A DNA stretch of 64,000 nucleotides from Dickeya oryzae (GCF_009372235.1 NZ_SULL01000006.1:62001-126000), one strand, 5' to 3'; positions 36,495 to 45,123 are shown, numbered from the stretch's first letter. Translations and numbers: made by a program. Notes: a model not told the origin generated them from the sequence alone.

Positions 36495-37519
36495 TGCGAC
36501 GTAGCCGGATATTGTATCGCAGTTGGATATTGTGCCGCAGCCGGGTAAAGCGCATGAGCGAGTTTTTCAATCGCCGCGATATTGGCCGGTCCCGGCGTCA
36601 GCTCGGCATACTGCAATTTCAGGTAGCGCTGGTGTTCCACCGCCGGGGTATGCTTCATCAGCGGGTGCGTCTGCAGAAAATGCTGCAACGCCGCTGCGCC
36701 GCCACCATTCTGGTAGTCGAGTAAAATGATCAGGTCCGGTTGCGCCGCCGCGACCGTCTCCCAGGAGGTGGTGGCCCAACTCGCCGCCATGCCGTCCATC
36801 ACATTACGGCCCCCTGCTGCTTCGATAATGGCGGTCGGCATGGCGTATTTCCCACTGGTAAAAGGCTTATCCTCACCGGAGTCATACACAAACACCGTCG
36901 GCGCAGCCTGCCCTGTCGGCGGTTTGGGTAAGGCCGCCAGCCGCGCTTTCCATTGTTCAACCAGCGCCTGTGCCTGTTCCGCACGGCCAAAAATTTTCCC
37001 CAGCGTTAATACGTCGTCATACAGCAATGCCATGCTGGCGTGCGGGCGATGCGCGTCTTCAAAAATACAGCTTTCACTCAGCACCAGCGTCTTGATGCCG
37101 TAGGTCGCCAGCGTATCTGGCGTGACCTCTCCCCCCACCTTCATACCGTAATTCCAGCCCGCAAAGAAAAAATCCGGATTGGCACCCAGCAGGGTTTCCA
37201 GAGACGGGTATTTCGGCGACAGCTCGGGAATCGTCCCCATTTGCTGGCGAAATTCCGGCGTCATTTTGTACCAACCGCTGATACCGGTCAGGCCGACAAT
37301 CTGCGGTTGCAGGTGCAGCGCGAACGCCATTTCCGCCATGTTCAGGTCATTGATGATGGCCCGCTGCGGCGCTTGTGTGAAGGTCAGCGGTTTACCACAA
37401 CTGTGCACCGTCACCGGGAACCCCGACGCCTGCGCTGCCATAGTGCTACATCCCAACAAGACACACATCACGCTGGCAAAGGCACTAACCCGCCGCCCGC
37501 CATTACCGACTTTATTCAT
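36491..37519 (-). CDS. Periplasmic binding protein of FecCD-type ABC importer
   Basis: 342-aa class III (FhuD/BtuF-like) substrate-binding protein. A signal peptide spans residues 1-31 (ends STMAAQASG). The mature protein has the typical QRAIINDLNMAEMAFALHL opening, GANPDFFFAGW, and AAQPDLIILLDY in the C-terminal lobe. The start at MNKVGNGG follows AGGAAA; upstream codons look non-coding. The mature part has cysteines at SCGKP and ESCIFED. The ligand is unknown. A zinc- or metallophore-related substrate is suggested only by the Zur-like palindrome upstream of the operon. Confidence 0.9.
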   Translation of the reverse strand: MNKVGNGGRRVSAFASVMCVLLGCSTMAAQASGFPVTVHSCGKPLTFTQAPQRAIINDLNMAEMAFALHLQPQIVGLTGISGWYKMTPEFRQQMGTIPELSPKYPSLETLLGANPDFFFAGWNYGMKVGGEVTPDTLATYGIKTLVLSESCIFEDAHRPHASMALLYDDVLTLGKIFGRAEQAQALVEQWKARLAALPKPPTGQAAPTVFVYDSGEDKPFTSGKYAMPTAIIEAAGGRNVMDGMAASWATTSWETVAAAQPDLIILLDYQNGGGAAALQHFLQTHPLMKHTPAVEHQRYLKLQYAELTPGPANIAAIEKLAHALYPAAAQYPTAIQYPATSQ

Positions 37520-37551
37520 AGGTTTCCTCTGGTTATCAATTCGCTCATCGC

Positions 37552-38334
37552 TCATGCAGGCACATCAAAAAGGCGTAACGGCAAGCCGGTTTGAGGATGA
37601 GATACCGTAAAGCTGTGAACACCAAACACCGGGTAGACAGTCTCATTGTCCAGTGCCCGTGCGGGCTCGTCCCAACACACCTGCCGCCCCTGAAACAACA
37701 CCAACACCCGATCGGCAAACGCCTCTACCAACGACAAATCGTGCAACACCGCGACCACTGCGATGCCGCGTTGCCGGACCAGCGCCAGCAACGCCGCCCG
37801 TCCACGTGGGTCTAAATGGTTGGTCGGCTCATCCAGAAGCAAAATCTCCGGGCGTTGCGCCAGTGCGCGCGCCAGAAATGCCCGCTGACGCTCGCCTCCC
37901 GACAGCACCGCCAGCCTGCGTTGTCGTAGCGGCGACAAGCCGGTTTCCTCCAGCACGTGCGCCACCGTATCCTGCTGTGCCGCTGGTGACAGGGCATCCG
38001 CATGCGGCAGGCAACCTAGTGACACGTACTCTTCCACCGTGAGCGACAGGCTGGGGGTATCATGCTGGCTCATCAGCGCCATATGCCGTGCCCGTTGCTG
38101 GCGAGACAACTGCGCCAGCGGTTTATCTCCCAGCCAGACGCCCCCGCCTGCGGGCGGCGAGTCATGCAATAAGGCGCGTAATAGCGTGGATTTACCGCTG
38201 CCGTTCGGGCCGACAATCGCCAGACACTCCCTGCTCCCGACGGAAAAGTGAATATCGGTCAGAACCCGTTGACCGGTCGTGTGTACTGCATTCAAATGCT
38301 CTACCCGTAACAAAGGCGGCATGGTCTGCCACAT
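37552..38334 (-). CDS. ABC importer ATP-binding protein (FecE-like)
   Basis: 260-aa cytoplasmic ATPase. Walker A is GPNGSGKST (about residues 42-50), followed by the Q-loop in ALMSQHD, the signature LSGGERQRAFLARALAQ, Walker B ILLLDEPTNHLD and the H-loop AVLHD. It is the first gene of the importer operon, 32 bases before the binding-protein gene. The start MWQTMPPLL has GGGAGGG at good distance; further upstream the frame runs into that site. The perfect palindrome at 38364 lies only 30 bases before the start. Confidence 0.92.
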   Translation of the reverse strand: MWQTMPPLLRVEHLNAVHTTGQRVLTDIHFSVGSRECLAIVGPNGSGKSTLLRALLHDSPPAGGGVWLGDKPLAQLSRQQRARHMALMSQHDTPSLSLTVEEYVSLGCLPHADALSPAAQQDTVAHVLEETGLSPLRQRRLAVLSGGERQRAFLARALAQRPEILLLDEPTNHLDPRGRAALLALVRQRGIAVVAVLHDLSLVEAFADRVLVLFQGRQVCWDEPARALDNETVYPVFGVHSFTVSHPQTGLPLRLFDVPA

Positions 38335-38363
38335 GTCAGCACCCTCCCACATCCAATACCTCA

Positions 38364-38389
38364 ATTTGTTATGTTATAACATAACAAAT
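38364..38389. promoter_or_regulatory. Perfect 26-bp palindrome, Zur-operator-like
   Basis: Each half reads ATTTGTTATGTTA, and the two halves are exact reverse complements without a spacer. The TGTTAT...ATAACA architecture resembles known proteobacterial Zur boxes and differs from Fur, MntR and NikR sites. It lies just before the ABC importer operon on its 5' side. The window itself encodes Zur. Confidence 0.75.
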
Positions 38390-38544
38390 AAGAGAGACCA
38401 AAACACGGTCATCATGAGGGTGGATGAAGAGTGGATGGAAGGCAGGATGGAGAATGAGATGTCATGGGCTTCATGCCCGTCATGAACGCTTACAAACTGT
38501 ACGATTATTGGATAAGTGCGAAGGATGCGAAGCAGAAAAGGGTA

Positions 38545-38554
38545 TGTTATAACA
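38545..38554. promoter_or_regulatory. Second TGTTATAACA palindrome
   Basis: A 10-bp perfect palindrome repeats the core of the large palindrome at 38364. It lies 71 bases upstream of the small exported protein gene, so the two divergent units may share one regulator. Confidence 0.55.
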
Positions 38555-38624
38555 AGCCACGGTTTGTTCTTTTAAATACAGTTCTTTTCAATACGGTTGC
38601 CTGGCAACCTACAGGTGGTGGGTA

Positions 38625-38855
38625 ATGAAACTCAGAATGTCGCTGGTTTTTCTCTCGTTTGCGGCAGCCAACGCGTCGGCGTTTCAGGCCAGATTAACGC
38701 CAGTCAATCCGAATGACGCCGCGAAGCTGGCGCAGATGGAAACCGCATTCAGTAACGGTCATGTCGCCAGCAGTCCGTTGGGCATCTGTGATGCCACCTC
38801 AGTGAGCGGTTGCAACTGCCCGTTTTGCACCCAGTTGAGAAGTATTGGCCGTTAA
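38625..38855 (+). CDS. Small exported cysteine-motif protein, unknown
   Basis: 76-aa protein that I do not recognise. Residues 1-19 form a signal peptide ending in ANASA before FQARLTP, so a mature chain of about 57 residues is exported. The C-terminal third has four cysteines as C-x7-C-x-C-x2-C (residues 55, 63, 65 and 68), ending in CNCPFCTQLRSIGR. Such clustering suggests metal binding or disulfides. The ATG follows AGGTGG. It is divergent from the ABC importer and faces the Zur-like sites. A role in periplasmic metal handling is inference. Confidence 0.75.
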   Translation: MKLRMSLVFLSFAAANASAFQARLTPVNPNDAAKLAQMETAFSNGHVASSPLGICDATSVSGCNCPFCTQLRSIGR

Positions 38856-38878
38856 CCGTTCGTCATGGTGAAACAAGG

Positions 38879-39331
38879 TCATGACGAAACACCAGCCAGG
38901 GTTTTACGATGACTAACATCGGGAAGGCTGACCGCTACATATCCCTGGCGCTGGTAAAACTGCGCCGCCTCAAGGGTGTCGGTAAAAAGAGATAATTCGC
39001 GAAAATAGCTCGCCGCCGCCTGTTCGATAACGGTTAACAACTCACGCCCCACACCCTGCCGACGATAATCTGCTGCAACATAAAAACGCCGCAACCGCCC
39101 GGTGTACGGCATGCCCGTTTGCTGATTAACGCCGCCAATCGCCACCAGACGCTCAGCCTCAAACGCGGCAAATAGCCCTTCACCGGGTGAGCGGAAATCA
39201 TTAGCGCCAGACTGAAACTCCGTCTGCAACCGGTATAAAAATCGAAACCCTTGCTGCTGACTTTCAGCCACCAGCACCGCCAGCGCGTCAGGCAATGCAT
39301 CAAGACGTACAATTTGCCGGCTCACACCCAT
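38879..39331 (-). CDS. GNAT-family N-acetyltransferase
   Basis: 150-aa acetyltransferase. The acetyl-CoA motif A is RRQGVGRELLTVIEQAA (about residues 91-107), preceded by the strand RLRRFYVAADY, and followed by LFTDTLEAAQFYQRQGYVAV, the motif B region. The substrate is unknown. Its start overlaps the end of the HD-domain gene by 10 bases, so the two are translationally coupled. The start codon at 39331 was chosen for that overlap and for homology from the first residues. Confidence 0.85.
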   Translation of the reverse strand: MGVSRQIVRLDALPDALAVLVAESQQQGFRFLYRLQTEFQSGANDFRSPGEGLFAAFEAERLVAIGGVNQQTGMPYTGRLRRFYVAADYRRQGVGRELLTVIEQAAASYFRELSLFTDTLEAAQFYQRQGYVAVSLPDVSHRKTLAGVSS

Positions 39332-39945
39332 TCCTGTGCCCGCTCCAGCACACTACTCAACGGCAGGTGCGCTTCGTATTGCTGCCAAAGCTGTTGATAC
39401 CAGCGCTCATTCCCCAGCGAGCGATGAATACACAATATCGTGTGGTCGCACTGGCGGGTTGCTGCGGCATACAACCGAGGGTCACCTTGTGTCAGCACCG
39501 CCAGCAGACGGCGCATTTCCACCATGTACGGGCGGGCGAACACCGGGTCCTGTTCCAGAACATTGCGACTGTTATCAATCAGATCGCACAGCTTGATGCT
39601 CTGTGCTTGCGGACAAGCGGCCGCACTGTGCAGCAAATTGGCGTTCTTGCGGTGAATACGCTCGCCACCGTCCTGACGGGTGCGAACATCCGTCAGCATT
39701 TCGACGTAACGGGCCACCTGCGAGCCAAATAACCGGGTCACCTGTTCGAGTGTCACGGGGGTATCCTCCACCGTATCATGCAACCAGGCAGCAGCAATCA
39801 TCTCCGGTGACGGCTCAATTTGCATCAGCAACGTGACGACCGCCGCCGGATGAACAATATAAGGCTCACCGGTATATTTCCGTTTTTGCTCGCAGGCGGC
39901 ATGCGCCTCGGTAGCAAATTCTCGGGCTCGTTCAATCAGTGTCAT
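39322..39945 (-). CDS. HD-domain hydrolase, small alarmone hydrolase-like
   Basis: 207-aa protein resembling the hydrolase domain of RelA/SpoT and the short MESH1-type enzymes. Seen: RKYTGEPYIVHPAAVV (His32), AAWLHDTVEDTPV (His56-Asp57 and Glu60-Asp61) and SIKLCDLIDNSR (Asp121, Asn125). These are the metal and ppGpp-site positions of SpoT hydrolases. There is no synthetase, TGS or ACT domain. The start at MTLIERA has GAGGAG at good distance. It is first in an operon with a GNAT gene and lies behind a 17-bp tandem repeat array. (p)ppGpp hydrolysis is inferred from motifs. Confidence 0.82.
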   Translation of the reverse strand: MTLIERAREFATEAHAACEQKRKYTGEPYIVHPAAVVTLLMQIEPSPEMIAAAWLHDTVEDTPVTLEQVTRLFGSQVARYVEMLTDVRTRQDGGERIHRKNANLLHSAAACPQAQSIKLCDLIDNSRNVLEQDPVFARPYMVEMRRLLAVLTQGDPRLYAAATRQCDHTILCIHRSLGNERWYQQLWQQYEAHLPLSSVLERAQEWV

Positions 39946-39997
39946 TTTTCCGCTCCTCAAAAGGAGTCAATGTCTGGCGAGATATCGTTGCAACATC

Positions 39998-40198
39998 ATT
40001 ATCAAACTTGCCCCATTATCAAACCGGCCCCATCATCAAACCAGACCCGCCCTCCCCCTATACGGGGAATAGCCATCAACGGGATACCGTTATCAATGCG
40101 ACGCAGTTATAAGCACGACATAGTTATAAACACGACATAGTTATAAACAAAGCAGAGTGATAAACAAGACACAGCCATCAAAGGAACACGGCTATAAA
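39998..40198. repeat. 17-bp tandem repeat array, about twelve degenerate units
   Basis: Units of 17 bp run through this stretch. Examples are ATTATCAAACTTGCCCC at 39998 and two identical copies of CACGACATAGTTATAAA at 40114 and 40131, with degenerate units on both sides (40063, 40080, 40097, 40148, 40165, 40183). The common core is TTATnAAa. The array lies just upstream of the HD-domain gene. Units are contiguous without spacers, so it is not a CRISPR. Confidence 0.85.
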
Positions 40199-40403
40199 TG
40201 ATGTTGAAAAACGTCGCCAGACTACTTGCTGCCTTTATTAAATAATAAACGATCTCTGAAATAATTCGAGTCACGCTCTGGTTGCCAGCACCGTTTTTAT
40301 TCCGCCAGACAAGTTTGTGGGTATTGAGAAAAAGTCAGTGCGGTTTTATTTCAGCCGGGCATAACGCTTTATCGACGGTTTTTCACTGAAAAAACATTCT
40401 CTG
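40199..40403. other. Rest of the HD gene/chemoreceptor gap
   Basis: AT-rich sequence with a short inverted repeat TTTATTAAATAATAAA around 40232. No gene was found. Together with the repeat array it fills the 518-bp gap. Confidence 0.45.
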
Positions 40404-40430
40404 AAAAAAACGGGTAGCCGCTGGCTACCC
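40404..40430 (-). terminator. Terminator of the chemoreceptor gene
   Basis: Arms GGGTAGCC and GGCTACCC with a 3-base loop are followed on the minus strand by GTTTTTTT. It begins 33 bases after the chemoreceptor stop. Confidence 0.92.
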
Positions 40431-40463
40431 ACTTTTATCTCAGCACGATTTCATCGCGTTTAC

Positions 40464-42190
40464 TCAGAACGTTTCCCAGTCATCGTTGCTGACTTTTGTC
40501 TTTTTCACACCCGGGAGTGTTTTAGGTAATGCAGTTTGTGCGCCAACCGCACGAGCTGACGATGATGCTCCAACGGCAGGTCGTTGTTCCACACTGTCGA
40601 TACGGAACGCCGATACCGCCTCGTTAAGCCCGGCGGCCTGCCCGGCCAGTGACGTCGCTGCCGCCGTCGCCTGCTCAACCAAGGCCGCATTCTGTTGAGT
40701 AACGTTATCAATCGAGTTAATCGCCTGACCGACCTGATCGATACCCTTGCTCTGTTCCTGCGACGCGACTGAAATTTCCGCCATAATATCCGTTACGCTG
40801 GTCACGGCGTTGACGATATCCTGCATGGTTTCCCCGGCTCGGCTAACCTGATCAGACCCCGTTTCCACCAGCGCGACCGATTCGGTAATGAGCCCTTCGA
40901 TTTCTTTGGCAGCCTGCGCACTGCGCTGTGCCAGCGAACGCACCTCACCTGCCACCACCGCAAAACCTCGCCCTTGTTCACCCGCTCGCGCCGCTTCTAC
41001 CGCCGCGTTTAGCGCCAGAATGTTTGTCTGGAAAGCGATCCCGTTGATGATGTTGGTGATTTCAGAAATCTTCTTCGAACTCTGATGAATATTCCCCATG
41101 GTTTGTACTACGCCATCCACCAGTTCGCCGCCTTGCCGTGCCTTGCCCGAGGCATTCCCCGCCAGTTGGCTGGCATGGTTGGCGTTCTCGGCGTTATGAC
41201 GCACGGTAGAGGTCAGTTCTTCCATACTGGCAGCAGTCTGTTCCAGCGCGGAAGCCTGCTCTTCGGTACGGGAGGAGAGATCGCTGTTACCGGCGGAAAT
41301 CTCGGTAATGCCCTGATAAATAGCCTCAACCCCGTGGCGTACATTGCTGACGGTCCGAGCCAGCGACTGCTGCATATTTTGCAGATAGTGGCCCAACTGG
41401 CCGACTTCACCCCGCCCCCATTGTGCCAGCGGCATGGTGAGATCACCGGAGGCGATGCGCTCGATACGCTCAACCAGCGAACGCATCGGCGTGATAATCA
41501 CCCGGCGCAGACACAGGTAGGTAAACAGCGAGACCAGCACGGCCACCACAAAACTGACGGCCATGACGCTATAGCCAAATACCGACTCCTGCTGTGCCTC
41601 GCGGTTGAGCGCTTCTGCCCGCTGGGTGCGGATAGCCACCACTTTCAGCAACACATCATTGTAGGCAAGGTCAAGTTTACGGGTCTGTTTCCATTCAATG
41701 GCGAGCACATCGTCGTAACGCCCGGCTTTCACGGCATCCAGCATCGGCCTGACGCCAGTGTTAACGTACTCGTTGTAACGCTGTTGCAGCGCGTCATCCA
41801 ACGCCAGGTCTGCCGGTGTTTTGACTTCACGACTTTGATAAGCGGTAAAGCTATCCGCTGACTGTTTCAGGCGACCTTCGGCTTGTTGAATACTGCTGCT
41901 GGCGGTGTCTTTATCACCGTCTTTAGCGGCGGCCGCCGCCTGAATCAGCATCAGACGGCGGTACGCAGATGGTTAGAACTGTTCGACACCCCCAGACGGA
42001 CCTGGATTTCTGCGGTGACATCGTTGAGGGAACTGTTGCTGCGTACCAGAAAATGGACGGAAAATCCGATAGCCAGTGCGAACAAAAGCAGGATAACGCC
42101 GATAATGGAACTGAACATCGGCATCAGCCGCCAATGGTGCCAGAAACTCACTCCGGGCGACGAAGAAGACAGAGTAGCGGTATTCATCAT
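40464..42190 (-). pseudogene. Methyl-accepting chemotaxis protein interrupted by a frameshift
   Basis: A complete Tar-type chemoreceptor is spread over two frames. The first (42190 to 41951) encodes the cytoplasmic start and the first membrane helix (MFSSIIGVILLLFALAIGF), and ends at a TGA. The second (41951 to 40464) begins MLIQAAAAAKDGD and holds the rest of a four-helix ligand domain, the second membrane helix, HAMP, and the signalling hairpin (IAFQTNILALNAAVEAARAGEQGRGFAVVAGEVR). It ends with the CheR/CheB tether DWETF. The stop and restart overlap as TGATG, so coupled re-initiation is possible, but loss of one base is the simplest reading. Confidence 0.88.
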
Positions 42191-42243
42191 TTTTTCCTTT
42201 CAGAGCACAGTGAACACAAAAGTTATACAAAACATTGCATTAG

Positions 42244-42270
42244 TTATCGGCGTGTTAATCTCTGGGATTA
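42244..42270 (-). promoter_or_regulatory. Sigma-28 (FliA) promoter of the chemoreceptor
   Basis: On the minus strand TAAT is followed after 15 bases by a perfect GCCGATAA -10, 53 bases upstream of the start codon. This is the FliA class 3 consensus (TAAA-N15-GCCGATAA) with one mismatch in the -35. Confidence 0.8.
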
Positions 42271-42578
42271 ATCAATGCGAATTAAAACGAAGCGGAAAGA
42301 TATGATTTTCGGTGAGAAAAAGAACAGTGGTAAAAAAATCAATTAACTGATTTTAAATCATAAAAATAAATACACTGTGGTATTGAAGGAAAATGATCGC
42401 TACGCGCGCATTAAATTTTTGGCAGGCGCACAAACCAAAATACATCAAAAAACATTGAATATTACATTTAGATACAATATCACCACTACACCATTGGCGG
42501 GTGTCCCCCCAACGGTGTCGTCTGGCGGTATTCAGCGTCAGTTGCCTGCTTAACCGGCTCTGCCGAGGCAATCGGGTT
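42271..42578. other. Chemoreceptor-SDR intergenic region
   Basis: About 300 AT-rich bases without a convincing gene. It lies downstream of the SDR gene and upstream of the chemoreceptor promoter. No terminator with a T tract was identified. Confidence 0.4.
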
Positions 42579-43325
42579 TTACACCTCAGTATTGAAAGCC
42601 CGAAAACGCTCAGCGTATGCCCCTTCACGTTCAGCAAACCGCAACGCACGGGCCCTGTCGACGACAATCTCATCGGCTTGTGGCTGCTGTGAGAGTAACG
42701 CCAGCGTTTCATCAATAAAATCAGGCAGCGGCATCGCCCGCGGATCATAGCCCTGCTCGCCTTGTAACCCGGTTTGCACCCAGGGAGGGATAATTTCGAT
42801 GACCTGTACTGACGTCTGGCGAAGCTGACAGCGCAACGCCTCGGTGTAGGCATGCAACGCCGCTTTAGTGGCGCAATAGGTAGGGGTGATAGCCTGCGGC
42901 AAAAAAGCCAGTTCCGATGTCACATTCAGCACCGCCGCCTGCGTCTGACGCAGCAAGTGAGGTATCAACGCACCGGTTAACCACAACGGCCCCAGCAGGT
43001 TGGTCGATACGGTGTCGGTGATCAACGGCGGATCCACCGCGGTCAGGTCTTCACGCCGTTGGATCCCCGCGTTATTGATTACCACATTAAGCGTGGGATG
43101 ATCCTGTAGCAACTGCGTGACAAACGCACTGATGGCGTCAGGATCTCGCTGATCCAGCACCTGCCAGGCCATACCGGGAAAAGACGCCGCCGCCTGCTGC
43201 AATGTCGTCGCGTGTCGCCCGGCGATAATCACCTGATTACCCCGCTGATGAAACGCCGCCGCCAGCCCCAACCCGATACCGGACCCTCCGCCGGTGATCA
43301 GTATCGTATTTCCCGTCATGTTCAT
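42579..43325 (-). CDS. Short-chain dehydrogenase/reductase (DltE/YdfG-like)
   Basis: 248-aa classical SDR. The nucleotide motif is TGGGSGIG (about residues 10-17), NNAG follows at about 85, the catalytic serine is in NVTSELAF and the Tyr-x3-Lys pair is in TYCATKAA. The family acts on varied alcohols and ketones; the substrate is unknown. The ATG at 43325 is better spaced from AGGGA than the next one upstream. It lies 35 bases after the phosphopantetheinyl transferase gene on the same strand, so the two probably share a transcript. Confidence 0.86.
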   Translation of the reverse strand: MNMTGNTILITGGGSGIGLGLAAAFHQRGNQVIIAGRHATTLQQAAASFPGMAWQVLDQRDPDAISAFVTQLLQDHPTLNVVINNAGIQRREDLTAVDPPLITDTVSTNLLGPLWLTGALIPHLLRQTQAAVLNVTSELAFLPQAITPTYCATKAALHAYTEALRCQLRQTSVQVIEIIPPWVQTGLQGEQGYDPRAMPLPDFIDETLALLSQQPQADEIVVDRARALRFAEREGAYAERFRAFNTEV

Positions 43326-43360
43326 CGTGGTCATTCCCTGTTGTGGTGGTGCCATCCGGC

Positions 43361-44080
43361 TCAGTTAAACAGAAAGGTGGTGATGTCGTTGTCACGCAAT
43401 TGGTAAGACCCACAGAAGCGACGCCCCTGTGGATAATCGGCAGACAGGTCAGTCAGCAGTTGCAGCGTGAACGTCCGCTGTGTGGTATCCAGCCCGACCA
43501 TGCGCACATCCAGAAAGTCGAAGTAGCGTTTCACCTGTGGGTACAACGCTTTAAACAGGCTCTCTTTGGCTGAAAAACTGAGCGTCAGCATACTGGCGAA
43601 AGGAATGGGATCGTGGGAATGCAACCAGTCGTATTCAATCTCATCGGCGATGCCAGGCCACAGATTATCGGCACGCTCGCCACTCATCCGGGTTTCAATA
43701 TCCAGCCCAACGCACGTCATATCCTGACCACATCGATGCGCGGCACACAGCACGCTGTCAACGTTGTGACTCAGGGAACCGACAATCCCCGCAGGCCACT
43801 GCGGCGAACGATCAGGCGCGCTGGTGAGTACATAGCCCTCCACCCCCAGGCGTGACATGACGTTTTGCGCCAGATAACGCCCCGCCAGATATTCAGCTCG
43901 TCGTTTCGGCACCGAGCGGGCAATATCCGCCGGAACAGGAATACCCGCCCGCGAGAACAGATCATCGCGATACGCCGACAACTCAAAATGACAGCGGGCA
44001 CAATGTCCAGGGTAAGCAGCCGCACTTCCGGCCTGATAAACGGTCAACCATTCGATATGGTTAATAAATGAAGAAAGCAT
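43361..44080 (-). CDS. Sfp/EntD-type 4'-phosphopantetheinyl transferase
   Basis: 239-aa enzyme that transfers phosphopantetheine from CoA to carrier proteins of siderophore, polyketide or nonribosomal peptide synthesis. Motifs: KRRAEYLAGR, GSLSHN, the magnesium motif CVGLDIE and the C-terminal FSAKESLFKALYPQV. The EntD-like N-terminus includes CHFELSAYRDDLF. No synthase genes are near, so its carrier protein lies elsewhere. It probably forms an operon with the SDR. Confidence 0.92.
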   Translation of the reverse strand: MLSSFINHIEWLTVYQAGSAAAYPGHCARCHFELSAYRDDLFSRAGIPVPADIARSVPKRRAEYLAGRYLAQNVMSRLGVEGYVLTSAPDRSPQWPAGIVGSLSHNVDSVLCAAHRCGQDMTCVGLDIETRMSGERADNLWPGIADEIEYDWLHSHDPIPFASMLTLSFSAKESLFKALYPQVKRYFDFLDVRMVGLDTTQRTFTLQLLTDLSADYPQGRRFCGSYQLRDNDITTFLFN

Positions 44081-44334
44081 GTCACTGCACTCTGCAACCA
44101 GATATACGCCGTTAACGGTCTGGCTATCCAGTAAATAAGCGATGTTTCATCAGCTTGAACGTGAACGCCTGTGGCAAAACACCGACTACTGTTACACCCG
44201 CATCAAAGAGAAACCGGTAATAAAAACCGTCCCCCAATCACTTCCCTTGATTAATAAGGGTCATTAAACCCATCCCTTATGCCGCCAAGTATAGCGTTAA
44301 GTCGCGCAATGTAGGCAATAAACGCCGATGCTGA

Positions 44335-45123
44335 TCACCGCAGTGCAGGAAACAGTCGTCGGGTATTGGCAAAAAGGGTGTCCGCAATCACCTGCGGCGG
44401 CTCAGAACGCAGTTCACACAGCGTGTTGAACACACAAACCAAACGCTCCGGGCGATTCGGCTGCCCTTGAAATCCACACACCGGCATATCCGGCGCATCG
44501 GTCTCCAGCAGCAACCGGTCGAGCGGCAAGCGCGCGATCGCCTGACGCGTCTTGTTAGCTCTGGGATAAGTGATAGTGCCGCCAACGCCAATGTAGTAAC
44601 CCAGACGAATAAACGTCATCGCCTGATCGTAACTACCGGCAAAACCATGCACTACACCAGTACCAGGAACCGGGTAACGACGCAGCATTTGCGCCAGTTG
44701 GTCGTGGCTACGGCGGGAATGAAGGATAACCGGCAAGTCGTGGCGGGCGGCCAGCTTAAGCTGTGCCCCCAGAAACGCTTTCTGCCGCTCAAATTGAGGA
44801 TCCGACATGTACAGATCCAGGCCAATCTCCCCCACCGCCACCAGACGAGGCGGGGCCTGCTCAAGCACGGACGCCAGCTCGGCGAGATGCGACTCCTGAT
44901 GCCCGGCGATATACAACGGATGCAACCCCAGTGCGGCGTAAAGCGCAGGCCAGCGCTGACTGAGCGACAAGACCCGTTCAAAATGTTCAGCCGCAACGGC
45001 AGGAATGATAAGACGGTGGACCCCCGCCTGCCCGGCTTGCGCCAGACTACCTGCGGCATCATCCGCAAACAGGGGAAAATCAAAGTGACAATGGGTATCA
45101 ATAAACCCGACGGACGTCGCCAT
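44335..45123 (-). CDS. yjjV: TatD-family metal-dependent hydrolase YjjV
   Basis: 262-aa TIM-barrel hydrolase. Metal ligands appear in FIDTHCHFD, VAVGEIGLDL, LPVILHSRR, VVHGFAGS and LLETDAPDMPV. It follows E. coli YjjV closely, including GGTITYPRANKTR and GFQGQPNRPE. Putative DNase or other phosphoesterase; physiological role unknown. The start at MATSVGFID gives the E. coli length. Its position after osmY and prfC resembles the E. coli prfC-osmY-yjjU-yjjV block, with yjjU absent. Confidence 0.93.
   Translation of the reverse strand: MATSVGFIDTHCHFDFPLFADDAAGSLAQAGQAGVHRLIIPAVAAEHFERVLSLSQRWPALYAALGLHPLYIAGHQESHLAELASVLEQAPPRLVAVGEIGLDLYMSDPQFERQKAFLGAQLKLAARHDLPVILHSRRSHDQLAQMLRRYPVPGTGVVHGFAGSYDQAMTFIRLGYYIGVGGTITYPRANKTRQAIARLPLDRLLLETDAPDMPVCGFQGQPNRPERLVCVFNTLCELRSEPPQVIADTLFANTRRLFPALR

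Noticed and set aside
38364..38389. Fur box for the FecCD-type importer
   Set aside because: The palindrome lacks the GATAAT/ATTATC pattern of Fur sites and fits the TGTTAT/ATAACA pattern better.
39998..40198. CRISPR array
   Set aside because: The 17-bp units are contiguous and degenerate, with no unique spacers and no cas genes.
44143..44268. 42-codon frame (MFHQLERERLWQ...) upstream of the phosphopantetheinyl transferase gene
   Set aside because: No proper ribosome site and no recognisable similarity; left out as unsupported.
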